From the NCBI GenBank assembly GCA_938017505.1, contig CALIKV010000031.1, positions 1 through 64,000 of the forward strand: 64,000 nucleotides of DNA, read 5' to 3'. The DNA is from an uncultured Sulfolobales archaeon (lineage in GTDB: Archaea > Thermoproteota > Thermoprotei_A > Sulfolobales > NBVN01). Shown in pieces: positions 16,274-24,183 of the stretch. The translations under genes were made by a program, and so were the position numbers. The notes beneath the pieces were generated by a model. That model was not told the DNA's origin, made no database searches, and saw only the letters and a program-made list of their open reading frames with translations. Position 1 is the stretch's first letter, and every line of letters begins with the position of its first letter.

Positions 16274-17512
16274 ATGTCTGTAAGGGACTTATTCAAGGTC
16301 ATCGACGATATGCGTTACGAGCTCGTTGATTTAACGAGGGAGTTCATCCAGATCCCCACAATCAACCCGCCTGGGGAGCGTTACGAGGAGATGGCAGGGT
16401 TAATTGCTAGGAGACTTAATGAGTCGGGTTTCTCCGCTCAGCTCGTCAGAGTCCCTGACGAGCTGTTAAGGGGGTTAAAGCTTGAGTTACCGCGTGTTAA
16501 CGTGGTCGGCATCCTAAGAGGTTCTGGCGGCGGGCACGCCCTGTGTTATAACGGGCACTACGACGTGGTTCCACCCGGTAGCGGGTGGAGTGTGGAGCCC
16601 TTCAGCGGCGTTGTAAGGGACGGGAAGATCTACGGCAGAGGCGCTGCAGACATGAAGGGGGCTAACGCAGCCATGATCGTAGCTGTTAAGGCGTTGAAGG
16701 AGGCGGGCTTCAAGCTGAAGGGCGACGTAGTTTACGTTGCGACGCCTGATGAGGAGACAGGGGGTCACGCTGGCGCTGAGTACGTCGTTAAAGAGGGCTT
16801 AGTCAAGGGCGACGCGTGCGTGGTTGGCGAGCCCACGGAAGTCGACAAGATCGCGGTCGCTCATAAGGGTGCTCTATGGCTTGAGTTAACGACTCAAGGT
16901 AAGGCGGCTCACGGGAGCCTCCCTCACAGAGGGATCAACGCCGTTGAGAAGATGGCTAAGGTGATAGTCGCACTCGAGAAGCTTAAAGCCGATTTAGTTA
17001 GACGAGAGACTAAAGCCCCCATGCCTGAGGAATCCAGGACGCCAACCATGATGATAGGGGGTCTCATACAGGGTGGAGTGAAGATAAACGTGGTCCCGGA
17101 CAGGTGTACCGTGACTATAGACAGGCGCTTAATACCTGAGGAGGACGTGGAGCAAGTGAAGAACGAGATACAGGACTTCATCGAGAAGCTGAAGAGCGAG
17201 GATCCGGAACTCCGCGTTAACCTCAGGGTCCTCGAGAAAGCGTCTCCCGCGTACACGCGCGAGGATGAAGAGATAGTTAAGGCTGTTAGGGACGCCATTA
17301 AGAAGGTAACGGGTAGGGAGGCTATCATCTCAGGCCTCACGGGATTCACTGACATGAGGTTCTTCAACCAGGTGATGCCGACGATACTCTACGGGCCTGG
17401 AAGCATGTCTCAAGCCCACGTAGCGGATGAACACGTGTCGGTGGAAGACCTGGTAACTGGGACTAAGGTGTATGCTCTGGCCATGTTAGAGTTCCTCGGC
17501 TATGAGGAGTAA
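16274..17512 (+). CDS. M20 amidohydrolase (ArgE/DapE family)
   Basis: 412 residues, a di-zinc M20 enzyme that cleaves N-acyl or peptide bonds of amino acids (acetylornithine deacetylase, succinyl-diaminopimelate desuccinylase or a carboxypeptidase). Metal ligands are visible in YNGHYDVVPPG (H, D), GRGAADMKG (second D), and the catalytic glutamates in ATPDEETGGHAG. The lid dimerisation domain carries AHKGALWLELTTQGKAAHGSLPHRG, and the last ligand lies in MSQAHVADEHV. Length is normal. It stands beside a sodium symporter and a Liv transporter, with another M20 gene beyond, which suggests uptake and use of acylated amino acids or short peptides. True substrate unknown. Confidence 0.85.
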   Translation: MSVRDLFKVIDDMRYELVDLTREFIQIPTINPPGERYEEMAGLIARRLNESGFSAQLVRVPDELLRGLKLELPRVNVVGILRGSGGGHALCYNGHYDVVPPGSGWSVEPFSGVVRDGKIYGRGAADMKGANAAMIVAVKALKEAGFKLKGDVVYVATPDEETGGHAGAEYVVKEGLVKGDACVVGEPTEVDKIAVAHKGALWLELTTQGKAAHGSLPHRGINAVEKMAKVIVALEKLKADLVRRETKAPMPEESRTPTMMIGGLIQGGVKINVVPDRCTVTIDRRLIPEEDVEQVKNEIQDFIEKLKSEDPELRVNLRVLEKASPAYTREDEEIVKAVRDAIKKVTGREAIISGLTGFTDMRFFNQVMPTILYGPGSMSQAHVADEHVSVEDLVTGTKVYALAMLEFLGYEE

Positions 17513-17518
17513 GGGGGG

Positions 17519-17535
17519 CATTTTTATATTAAAAA
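17519..17535. terminator. T/A-rich convergent terminator
   Basis: GCATTTTTATATTAAAAAAATT between two convergent stops. The T5 run serves the plus-strand M20 gene and the A7 run (T7 on the minus strand) serves the symporter gene, as expected for archaeal T-tract terminators. Confidence 0.5.
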
Positions 17536-17553
17536 AATTAATGAAATAATTCC

Positions 17554-18999
17554 TCACGTGAAGAATTTGTTTAACGTCTCTTCGGAGGGAGGTTTAGTGA
17601 GGAGGGAGACTAAGATAGCTACTGGGAAGTTAGCGGCAAGCCCCCAAATGCCTGAGTTTATCTGGAGTGGGTTAGACCAGTAGAACGTGGTGAGTAGCAC
17701 TACTATCGTCCCGACAACTATCCCGGCGAAGATCCCATGCTTCGTCGCTCTCCGCCAGAGCATTGCAAACATTGTGCCCGGTAGGAATTGAACAACGCCT
17801 GAATACGCTATCAAGAGGAGGTTAACCAGTAGGGACGGGTAGTAAAGCGATAGGATTAACGTCACCACGCTGACGATGATCGTTAAGATCCTGGCCACCC
17901 ACGCGGTAGATATGTCGCTTAAGCCCCTCAGGAAACCTCTCTGGATTAAGTTCCTTGATATTAGGACCGCTGTTGCTTGTATTAAGCTGCCGCCACTTGA
18001 CACGGCGGCCGCCAGACCTCCGGCGCCTATTATGCCTACCAGGACTGGCGGGAAGAACTCCCTCGCGCTCACCATCACCGCGGTGTCCGGGTTCGGAAGC
18101 TTGGGGAAGAGGAGTAAGGAGCTGAAGCCTACTAGGACTATAGGGACGGCTAGGACAGAGTACCATGACATCCAAGCACAACTGCGCATTGCAACCCGTT
18201 CCGACTTAGCCGCGTACATCCTTGAGACTAGATGTGGGAACATCCAGAACCCAAGCGTTGTGAGCGTTAGGGTCGACATATACCACGGAATCCCGTGAAT
18301 GCCCTTGGCGCCCGGCAGCGTTAGGTGTGCTGGACTCGTGCTCAACACCCTGTTGAACAGCTCTCCTATATTACCGAAGGCTAATATGGGTATTGTGAAT
18401 AGCATGAAGGCGGCGACGAACATGAGTATGCCTTGCAGGACGTTAGTCCACGCGAGACCCCTGTAACCCCCTATGAAGAGGAATATCGTCACACAGATGT
18501 AAGCTATCAGTATCGACGTGGTTCTATCTATGGCTCCGTAGCTAGCTATCTCGACAATTATGCCGGTGCCTTGAATCTGGAGCTGTATGTAGGGTAGTAG
18601 GAAGGCAATGCCGGAGAAAGCTACCAAGATGCCTAGAGCAGTGCTCTCGTACCTGTGCATGAATAGATCTGGCTGAGTTATGTACCCGAACTTCCTTGAG
18701 AGTCTGTTGTAGTAGGGAGCCAGTAGGAAGCCTGTTGAGTAAGCAGTGACGAAGTACGCTAACGCGTAGTATATTGGAGCTCCGTAATTGAACGCCCACC
18801 CGGCCAGGCCGAGGAACGTGAAGGCACTATATATCTCCGCGGCTAAAGTGAAGAACACTACGACGAAGCTTAGGTTTCTTGAGGCTACAGTCCATTCCTC
18901 AAGGCTGAACTTCTTCAGAACGCCTGCCATTATAGCTACTATCGTCGAGACTATCAACCAGCCGAATATTATTATAAGCGCTATTATCTCCATCCTCAT
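17554..18999 (-). CDS. Sodium:solute symporter (SSS family)
   Basis: 481 residues with about 12-13 predicted membrane segments. The N-terminus (SLEEWTVASRNLSFVVVFFTLAAEIYSAFTFLGLAGWAF) and GFLLAPYYNRLSRKFGYITQPDLFMHRY are typical of SSS transporters in the PanF/PutP/acetate group. It would import a carboxylate or amino acid with sodium. The upstream gene, which it overlaps by 4 nt, encodes a DUF3311 protein that commonly accompanies such symporters. The neighbourhood (M20 hydrolases, Liv ABC system) suggests an amino-acid-derived substrate, but the family spans many solutes. Confidence 0.88.
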   Translation of the reverse strand: MRMEIIALIIIFGWLIVSTIVAIMAGVLKKFSLEEWTVASRNLSFVVVFFTLAAEIYSAFTFLGLAGWAFNYGAPIYYALAYFVTAYSTGFLLAPYYNRLSRKFGYITQPDLFMHRYESTALGILVAFSGIAFLLPYIQLQIQGTGIIVEIASYGAIDRTTSILIAYICVTIFLFIGGYRGLAWTNVLQGILMFVAAFMLFTIPILAFGNIGELFNRVLSTSPAHLTLPGAKGIHGIPWYMSTLTLTTLGFWMFPHLVSRMYAAKSERVAMRSCAWMSWYSVLAVPIVLVGFSSLLLFPKLPNPDTAVMVSAREFFPPVLVGIIGAGGLAAAVSSGGSLIQATAVLISRNLIQRGFLRGLSDISTAWVARILTIIVSVVTLILSLYYPSLLVNLLLIAYSGVVQFLPGTMFAMLWRRATKHGIFAGIVVGTIVVLLTTFYWSNPLQINSGIWGLAANFPVAILVSLLTKPPSEETLNKFFT

Positions 19000-19205
19000 T
19001 CACCCCTCGTACGGACTAAGTACGCTAACGTCAGTATCACCGGCCCTATGATCAACCACATCACATGCCAGAACAGGTTGAAAGGCAGTCCAAACACGAA
19101 AGGCTCCACTATAGGCATGACCAGAGGAGCGCCGAATATCATGACCACCGGGGGTATAACGGCCACTAGAAATGTTAATCTCTCCCTAGATGAGCGGCTG
19201 CTCAT
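18996..19205 (-). CDS. DUF3311 small membrane protein, symporter partner
   Basis: 69 residues with two membrane segments. PFVFGLPFNLFWHVMWLIIGPVIL is the hallmark of DUF3311, a small subunit found next to SSS symporters. It starts upstream of and overlaps the symporter gene (ATGA), so the two are made together. Role is inferred as an accessory to transport. Confidence 0.8.
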   Translation of the reverse strand: MSSRSSRERLTFLVAVIPPVVMIFGAPLVMPIVEPFVFGLPFNLFWHVMWLIIGPVILTLAYLVRTRGE

Positions 19206-19374
19206 TAGATTTACACCAAAGACTTAATATAGCCTGGGATATTTAAGCATTTCTTTTTAACAGTAGAACGTTGGTTAATACTAAAAATTATTTCTCCTAG
19301 CAGCAGGAAACCCTCCACAAAAATAAATGGAGTCTAAAATAAATATGCTCATTAACATTCACCGCTGATCTTGT

Positions 19375-19426
19375 CAATGCCATAGACAAGTTAATAATTA
19401 CAATGCCATAGGCGAGTTAATAATTA
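19375..19426 (+). repeat. Tandem 26-bp direct repeat upstream of livK
   Basis: Two abutting copies of CAATGCCATAG(A/G)C(A/G)AGTTAA.. (26 bp each, 19375-19400 and 19401-19426), differing at two positions. They lie about 65-120 bp upstream of the livK TATA box in the 332-bp divergent gap between the DUF3311 gene and livK. Exact abutment and conservation suggest an operator with two sites for one regulator controlling one or both promoters. Confidence 0.7.
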
Positions 19427-19490
19427 TAAGGAGAAAATTACTAGAATATCCTGATTAAGAAAAGAACAGTGTTGAATGTTATCTTAAATG

Positions 19491-19504
19491 CAAAGATTTA
19501 AAAA
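19491..19504 (+). promoter_or_regulatory. Promoter of the liv operon (BRE/TATA)
   Basis: GCAAAGATTTAAAAAC, a purine BRE followed by a TATA element, 34-43 nt before the livK ATG. A GGTG close to 19525-19528 may act as the SD. Confidence 0.55.
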
Positions 19505-19537
19505 CCCAGAAGCTAATGTAGTGTGGTGTAATATATA

Positions 19538-20803
19538 ATGTCTTCCAAAGGAGGTATTGGAGCAAAAACTCTCTACATCATTGTAGGTTTAGTAGCGGTT
19601 CTCGTGATCGCTGTCGGGGTCGCGTATTATCTGAGCTTGCCACCAGCGGGTCAGGAGGTTCAGGTCATTAAGATAGGTGGTGTGGGGCCCCTATCAGCGC
19701 CTGGAGCGTCCATTCAAGGGGTTGAGCTAAAGAAGGGCATTGAGATAGCTGTTGAGCTGATTAACCAGGAGGGCGGGCTTCTAGGCAAGAAGGTTGAGCT
19801 AGTGTTCGAGGACACGCAGGGGACGCCTGAGAAGGGAACGACTGCTATGGAGAAGCTCATAATGCAGGACAAGGTCCCGATCGTTGTGGGCGAGTACCAC
19901 AGCTCAGTGTTCCTGGCCGAGATGGAGGTTGCCCGTAAGTACGGGATACCGATAATCGATGCCTCGGCATGGAGTTCGACAATCCGCACTAAACAGTATA
20001 GGGAAGTGTTCGCCACGGCTCCATGCACTGCGTTGAACGCCGAGCATGAAGCGAAGTTCATCGTGGCTTCAGGCTTTAAGAACGTCCTCATACTGGCTGA
20101 GGACACGGACTACGGCATAGATATGGCGCGCGACTTGACATCAGCGTTGAGGCGTTTGGGCTTCAACGGTAGCGTAGTTACTGAGATTGTCTCGCGAACT
20201 GCCAAGGACTTCACGCCCACATTGCTCAAGTACAAGAACTTGCCGACGCCGCCGGATATAATAGTCTTGCCGGCCACACCGCCAGCAGGCTTCCTGATCA
20301 TTAAGCAGGCCTACGAGATAGGTCTAGTGCCAGAGATAGCTTTAGCGTATGAGGTAACTGGCGCGGGCGACAGGTATACTGAGCTGTGGCCGGCAGTGGG
20401 TGATGGAGGCAAATACCTAGTGTACTTCACGCCTTACAGCCCTAGAATAACGTTAACTTCACTAGGGGATAAAGTTAGAGAAATCTACAAGAGCAGATAT
20501 GGAGCTGAGCCGACATACATAGTGTTCAACGGTTTTGACGCTGCTTGGGCAGCGTTACACGCGATTAAGAAGGCCGGGAGCACTACTCCCAGCGCCTTAA
20601 TTAAAGCCCTAGAGACGTTGGATATCATGGGGACTAGAGGGGTTATAAAGTTCTCCAACGCCACAAGCCCCGCGTACTACTATCATCAATGGCTAGAGGT
20701 CCCGGTCCTCACGTGCCAGTACAAGGAAGTCAACCAGGCGCCGACGGAATCAGACATCATATACCCGCCGGAATTTGCTACGGGAACTCTCGTTAAGCCG
20801 TAA
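19538..20803 (+). CDS. livK: Branched-chain amino acid ABC transporter, substrate-binding protein
   Basis: 421 residues, a type I periplasmic-binding protein (LivK/amide-binding family). After one N-terminal hydrophobic segment (TLYIIVGLVAVLVIAVGVAYYL), the mature part starts IKIGGVGPLSAPGASIQGVELKKGIEIAVELINQEGG, the family hallmark, followed by KVELVFEDTQGTPEKG. There is no lipobox cysteine; the segment follows a KGGIGAK sequence, so it is either an uncleaved anchor or a class III (pilin-like) signal as used by several crenarchaeal binding proteins. First gene of livKHMGF. The ligand may be Leu/Ile/Val, another amino acid or a short amide. Confidence 0.88.
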   Translation: MSSKGGIGAKTLYIIVGLVAVLVIAVGVAYYLSLPPAGQEVQVIKIGGVGPLSAPGASIQGVELKKGIEIAVELINQEGGLLGKKVELVFEDTQGTPEKGTTAMEKLIMQDKVPIVVGEYHSSVFLAEMEVARKYGIPIIDASAWSSTIRTKQYREVFATAPCTALNAEHEAKFIVASGFKNVLILAEDTDYGIDMARDLTSALRRLGFNGSVVTEIVSRTAKDFTPTLLKYKNLPTPPDIIVLPATPPAGFLIIKQAYEIGLVPEIALAYEVTGAGDRYTELWPAVGDGGKYLVYFTPYSPRITLTSLGDKVREIYKSRYGAEPTYIVFNGFDAAWAALHAIKKAGSTTPSALIKALETLDIMGTRGVIKFSNATSPAYYYHQWLEVPVLTCQYKEVNQAPTESDIIYPPEFATGTLVKP

Positions 20804-20867
20804 CGCTTATAAACCTAAAGATTCATCTGTTTTCCCTTAAAATGGATTAAGTTGGTAGGCGGTGAAG

Positions 20868-21758
20868 ATGGTGATAGAGTTAACAGCTCTAGCGGAGAAT
20901 TTGATCGTGGGTCTATTAATGGGTTCTTTTTACGCTTTAATGGCTGTAGGGCTCTCGCTGATGTTCAGCGTGATGAGGATAGTTAACTTCGCTCACGGGG
21001 AGTTCTACGCGTTGGGAGGGTACATCCTCTACTACCTCACAACCCTCTTCGGTCTGAACAACTTCCTTGCATTGCCGTTGGTGATGGCGGGGATGTTCGC
21101 CATAGGCCTTACCGTGGAGAGGCTTCTCTTGAGACCGCTCTTAGTCGAGGCCTTAGGTGGTGAGTACGCTATAATAACGACTTTCGGGATCTCGTTATTC
21201 ATAGTGAACTTCGCCATAGCTTTCTTCGGCCCGGAGTACAAAACACCCCCCTCCTTCGTTCCGATCTTCAGAATCTCATTAGGTACCCTGTACGTGAGTG
21301 GGGATAGAGTGCTTGTCTCGCTCATCGCAGCGGGCATATTACTGGCCACGTGTTTAATAATATATAAAACCAGGATAGGCCTCGCGATGAGGGCCACGGC
21401 TCAGAACAGGGATGGAGCCATGCTATGTGGTATAGAAGTCTTTAAGACTAACATGACTGCCACAGGCCTTGCTGCCATGCTTGCCGGGGCCGCTGGCGCT
21501 CTATTATCGCCTATAATGCTCTTATTCCCTGAAGCCGGGAGCATACCGGCCACTAAGAGTTACGTTGTAATCGCGCTTGGAGGCATGGGTTCGCTTCCCG
21601 GTGCCATAATCGGCAGCATTGTCTTAGGCGTCGTCGAGAGCTTAGGTACTGTGTTGCTGTCCGCGGCTTACAGAGATGCCTACAGCTTCCTCGTATTGAT
21701 AACGGTGTTGTTGCTGAGACCTCAAGGAATATTCGGCGTTAAAGTGAGAGAGGTGTAG
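20868..21758 (+). CDS. livH: Branched-chain amino acid ABC transporter permease LivH
   Basis: A membrane permease of the LivH type with about eight segments. The N-terminus NLIVGLLMGSFYALMAVGLSLMFSVMRIVNFAHGEFYALGGY is diagnostic. The C-terminal region carries KSYVVIALGGMGSLPGAIIGSIVLGVVES, the EAA-like coupling loop. I place the start at ATG 20868 behind an SD-like GGCGGTGA; the track start at GTG 20862 falls inside that SD. Second gene of the operon. Confidence 0.9.
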   Translation: MVIELTALAENLIVGLLMGSFYALMAVGLSLMFSVMRIVNFAHGEFYALGGYILYYLTTLFGLNNFLALPLVMAGMFAIGLTVERLLLRPLLVEALGGEYAIITTFGISLFIVNFAIAFFGPEYKTPPSFVPIFRISLGTLYVSGDRVLVSLIAAGILLATCLIIYKTRIGLAMRATAQNRDGAMLCGIEVFKTNMTATGLAAMLAGAAGALLSPIMLLFPEAGSIPATKSYVVIALGGMGSLPGAIIGSIVLGVVESLGTVLLSAAYRDAYSFLVLITVLLLRPQGIFGVKVREV

Positions 21759-21761
21759 GGG

Positions 21762-22715
21762 TTGGACATCGACGTACGGGCTTTATTGAGCAGGAGGATC
21801 AACATAGCGATCATCGCGGGCGCTGTGTTGCTGTTATTGCTCCCGTTAATCCTGAGGCATGAGTACTGGATTTACGTATTCACCATAGGGTACTACTACG
21901 CCATACTAGCGTTGACTTGGAACATCATGGCGGGATACCTACGCAGGGTTTCCTTCGCGCATATGGCGCTTGCAGCTATAGGGGCTTACACGTCAACCCT
22001 GACCATCATAAACTTCAAGATCCCGCTCGTCTTAGGCATGTTCTTAGGGATGGTTGTGGGGGCTTTATCCAGCCTCTTCATAGGGTACTTGAGCCTTAGG
22101 TTGAGGGGGGTCTATTTCACGTTATCCACGCTGGCGTTCGCGGAGATATTCAGAATAGTCGTCACCGTAGAGTACCAGTACACTAGAGGTAGTCTAGGCC
22201 TTGAAGCCCCGAAGCTCCTGGGTAACATTCTGACGTACGTCCCCTACTATTACGTAGCGCTCGCGTTCCTGGGGGCTGTGACTATACTGACGCACTTAAT
22301 GCTTAACTCAGGGTTAGGGTTAAGGGTGAAGGCCGTTGGCGATAGTGAGGAGGCGGCGGAGGCGCTCGGTATAAACTCTGCCAGGATAAAGGTCTTCACG
22401 TTCCTCTACTCCTCGGCAATAGCCTCACTGGCGGGCGCGTTCTACGGGCATCTAATAGGGCTCGTATCGCCTGAGATCTGCGGGTTCGAGCAATTGGCGT
22501 TAGTGATAGCTATGAGCGTCGTGGGAGGTCTAGGCACTATCCCAGGACCTATCATAGGTGCGTTACTGATCGAGCTCCTGGCAGAGTACTTGAGGGGGTT
22601 CGGGATCTACAGGTACTTAATACTGGCTGCGTTGATAATCGTGACTATAAGGTTCTTCAGGCAAGGTATATTCGGGTGGGTCAAGAAGAGGGTTTTATTG
22701 GGTGTTGGGATGTGA
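21762..22715 (+). CDS. livM: Branched-chain amino acid ABC transporter permease LivM
   Basis: 317 residues with about ten membrane segments, partner permease of LivH. Recognised by YYYAILALTWNIMAGYLRRVSFAHMALAAIGAYT, LRLRGVYFTLSTLAFAEIFR and the coupling stretch VIAMSVVGGLGTIPGPIIGALLIE. Start is TTG 3 nt after the livH stop; the stop overlaps the livG start as GTGA. Confidence 0.9.
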   Translation: MDIDVRALLSRRINIAIIAGAVLLLLLPLILRHEYWIYVFTIGYYYAILALTWNIMAGYLRRVSFAHMALAAIGAYTSTLTIINFKIPLVLGMFLGMVVGALSSLFIGYLSLRLRGVYFTLSTLAFAEIFRIVVTVEYQYTRGSLGLEAPKLLGNILTYVPYYYVALAFLGAVTILTHLMLNSGLGLRVKAVGDSEEAAEALGINSARIKVFTFLYSSAIASLAGAFYGHLIGLVSPEICGFEQLALVIAMSVVGGLGTIPGPIIGALLIELLAEYLRGFGIYRYLILAALIIVTIRFFRQGIFGWVKKRVLLGVGM

Positions 22716-23443
22716 GCAGGGAGAAAGTCCTTGAAATACAGGATCTCTCGAAACACTTCGGAGGGGTTAAGGCAGTAGATAATTTCAGCATGGAGGTCTT
22801 TAACGGGGAGATCGTGGGGTTGATAGGCCCTAACGGAGCTGGTAAAACCACCTTGATAAACGTGGTTACGGGGTTCCTAACCCCTGATAAAGGCCGAGTG
22901 GTCTTCCTAGGCGAGGACGTCACAGGGCTACCGCCCCATAAAATAAACTCCAGGGGCATGGCGAGAACCTTCCAATTGATAAAGCCCTTCGCCAACCTCA
23001 GGGTGTTGGACGCCATAGCGGTTGGAGCACTGTCTAAATCAAGGGGTAAGAAGGAGGCCTACGAGAAGGCGACGGAGATAGTCAGGCTTCTAGGGCTTAA
23101 GGATCCCTACCGGGTGTGTAGCACATTAACTATAGTCGAGGAGAAACTCGTAGAGCTTGGGAGAGCGCTCGCAACGAGACCTAAACTACTTCTAATAGAC
23201 GAGCTTGCTGCAGGTCTAAGACCGCATGAGATCGTTGACATGAGGAAGATAATCACTGCCATCAGGAAAGAGTACGACATGTCCATGGTGGTCGTTGAGC
23301 ACGTGATGCCTTTAGTCATGGGCATTAGCGATAGAGTGGTTGTCATGAGTTCAGGTGCTAAGATAGCTGAAGGAACGCCTGAGGAGATCGCGAAAGACCC
23401 AAAGGTGATAGCAGCTTATTTAGGTGAGAGAAGGAGGGTTTGA
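22712..23443 (+). CDS. livG: Branched-chain amino acid ABC transporter ATPase LivG
   Basis: First ATPase of the Liv transporter. Walker A is GPNGAGKTT, Q-loop region RTFQLIKPFANL, Walker B LLLIDE and the H-loop VVVEHVM. I start it at GTG 22712, overlapping the livM stop, rather than at the ORF-track start 22676, because the family N-terminus is VLEIQDLSKHFGGVKAV. Two oddities: the signature LSGGQ-like position reads LTIVEEKLVELGRA where LivG usually has LPYGxQRxLE, and the residue after the Walker B glutamate is Leu (DELAAGL) instead of Pro. The pair LivG/LivF probably has one standard and one altered ATP site. Confidence 0.88.
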   Translation: MSREKVLEIQDLSKHFGGVKAVDNFSMEVFNGEIVGLIGPNGAGKTTLINVVTGFLTPDKGRVVFLGEDVTGLPPHKINSRGMARTFQLIKPFANLRVLDAIAVGALSKSRGKKEAYEKATEIVRLLGLKDPYRVCSTLTIVEEKLVELGRALATRPKLLLIDELAAGLRPHEIVDMRKIITAIRKEYDMSMVVVEHVMPLVMGISDRVVVMSSGAKIAEGTPEEIAKDPKVIAAYLGERRRV

Positions 23444-23444
23444 G

Positions 23445-24176
23445 GTGAGGAGGGTGAGCGACGGGGATCAATTCCTGACGGTTAAGGACTTGAGGGCCTC
23501 CTACGGTAAGATACAGGTCTTATGGGATGTCTCCTTCAGAATCCAGCGCGGCGAGATAGTCGCTCTGGTAGGCTCCAACGGCGCTGGCAAAACAACAACT
23601 CTGAAAGTGATTGCAGGGCTCCATAGACCTATGGGAGGCGAGATAGCCTTCGAAGGACGGAGGATAGACGGGTTGCGATCCCCCTCAATAGTTAAAATAG
23701 GGGTGACCCTAGTGCCTGAGGGAAGGCAGCTGTTCCCCGAAATGACGGTGTATGAGAACCTCCTCGCAGGCGCGTATCTACTGAAAGATAAGTCGGAGAT
23801 AAACGAAAGACTCAACTTCGTCTATAAAATCTTCCCAGTGCTTGAGGAGAGGCGGAGGCAGAAGGCCGGAACCCTGAGTGGAGGGGAGCAGCAGATGCTG
23901 GCTATTGGGAGGGCGTTGATGACGCGACCGAAGCTGCTGATGCTGGACGAACCCAGTCTAGGCATAATGCCTAAGTTAGTTGACGTAATACTTGACACCC
24001 TAGTGATGCTCAGGCGTGAGGGAATAACGATACTCCTGGTCGAGCAGAACGTTAAGGCTGCTCTCGAGATATCTGACAGGGGCTACGTTATAGAGAACGG
24101 CAGGATAGTCTTGGAGGGTAAAGCAAGCGACCTGATTGACAGCGAGATAGTTAAGAAGGCCTACCTCGCTCTCTAG
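23445..24176 (+). CDS. livF: Branched-chain amino acid ABC transporter ATPase LivF
   Basis: Second ATPase of the transporter. Walker A GSNGAGKTT, Q-loop region PEGRQLFPEMTVYENL, a standard signature LSGGEQQMLAIGRAL, Walker B LLMLDEPSLG and H-loop LLVEQNV. The track start (23424) overlaps livG by 20 nt; GTG 23445 or 23454, just after the livG stop, are likelier starts. Last gene of livKHMGF, 7 nt from the convergent M20 gene. Confidence 0.9.
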   Translation: MRRVSDGDQFLTVKDLRASYGKIQVLWDVSFRIQRGEIVALVGSNGAGKTTTLKVIAGLHRPMGGEIAFEGRRIDGLRSPSIVKIGVTLVPEGRQLFPEMTVYENLLAGAYLLKDKSEINERLNFVYKIFPVLEERRRQKAGTLSGGEQQMLAIGRALMTRPKLLMLDEPSLGIMPKLVDVILDTLVMLRREGITILLVEQNVKAALEISDRGYVIENGRIVLEGKASDLIDSEIVKKAYLAL

Positions 24177-24183
24177 GGGAGAC

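Noticed and set aside
16924-17367. 147-aa antisense ORF in the M20 gene
   Set aside because: Mirror frame of a well supported M20 gene; Ser/Thr-rich as shadows usually are.
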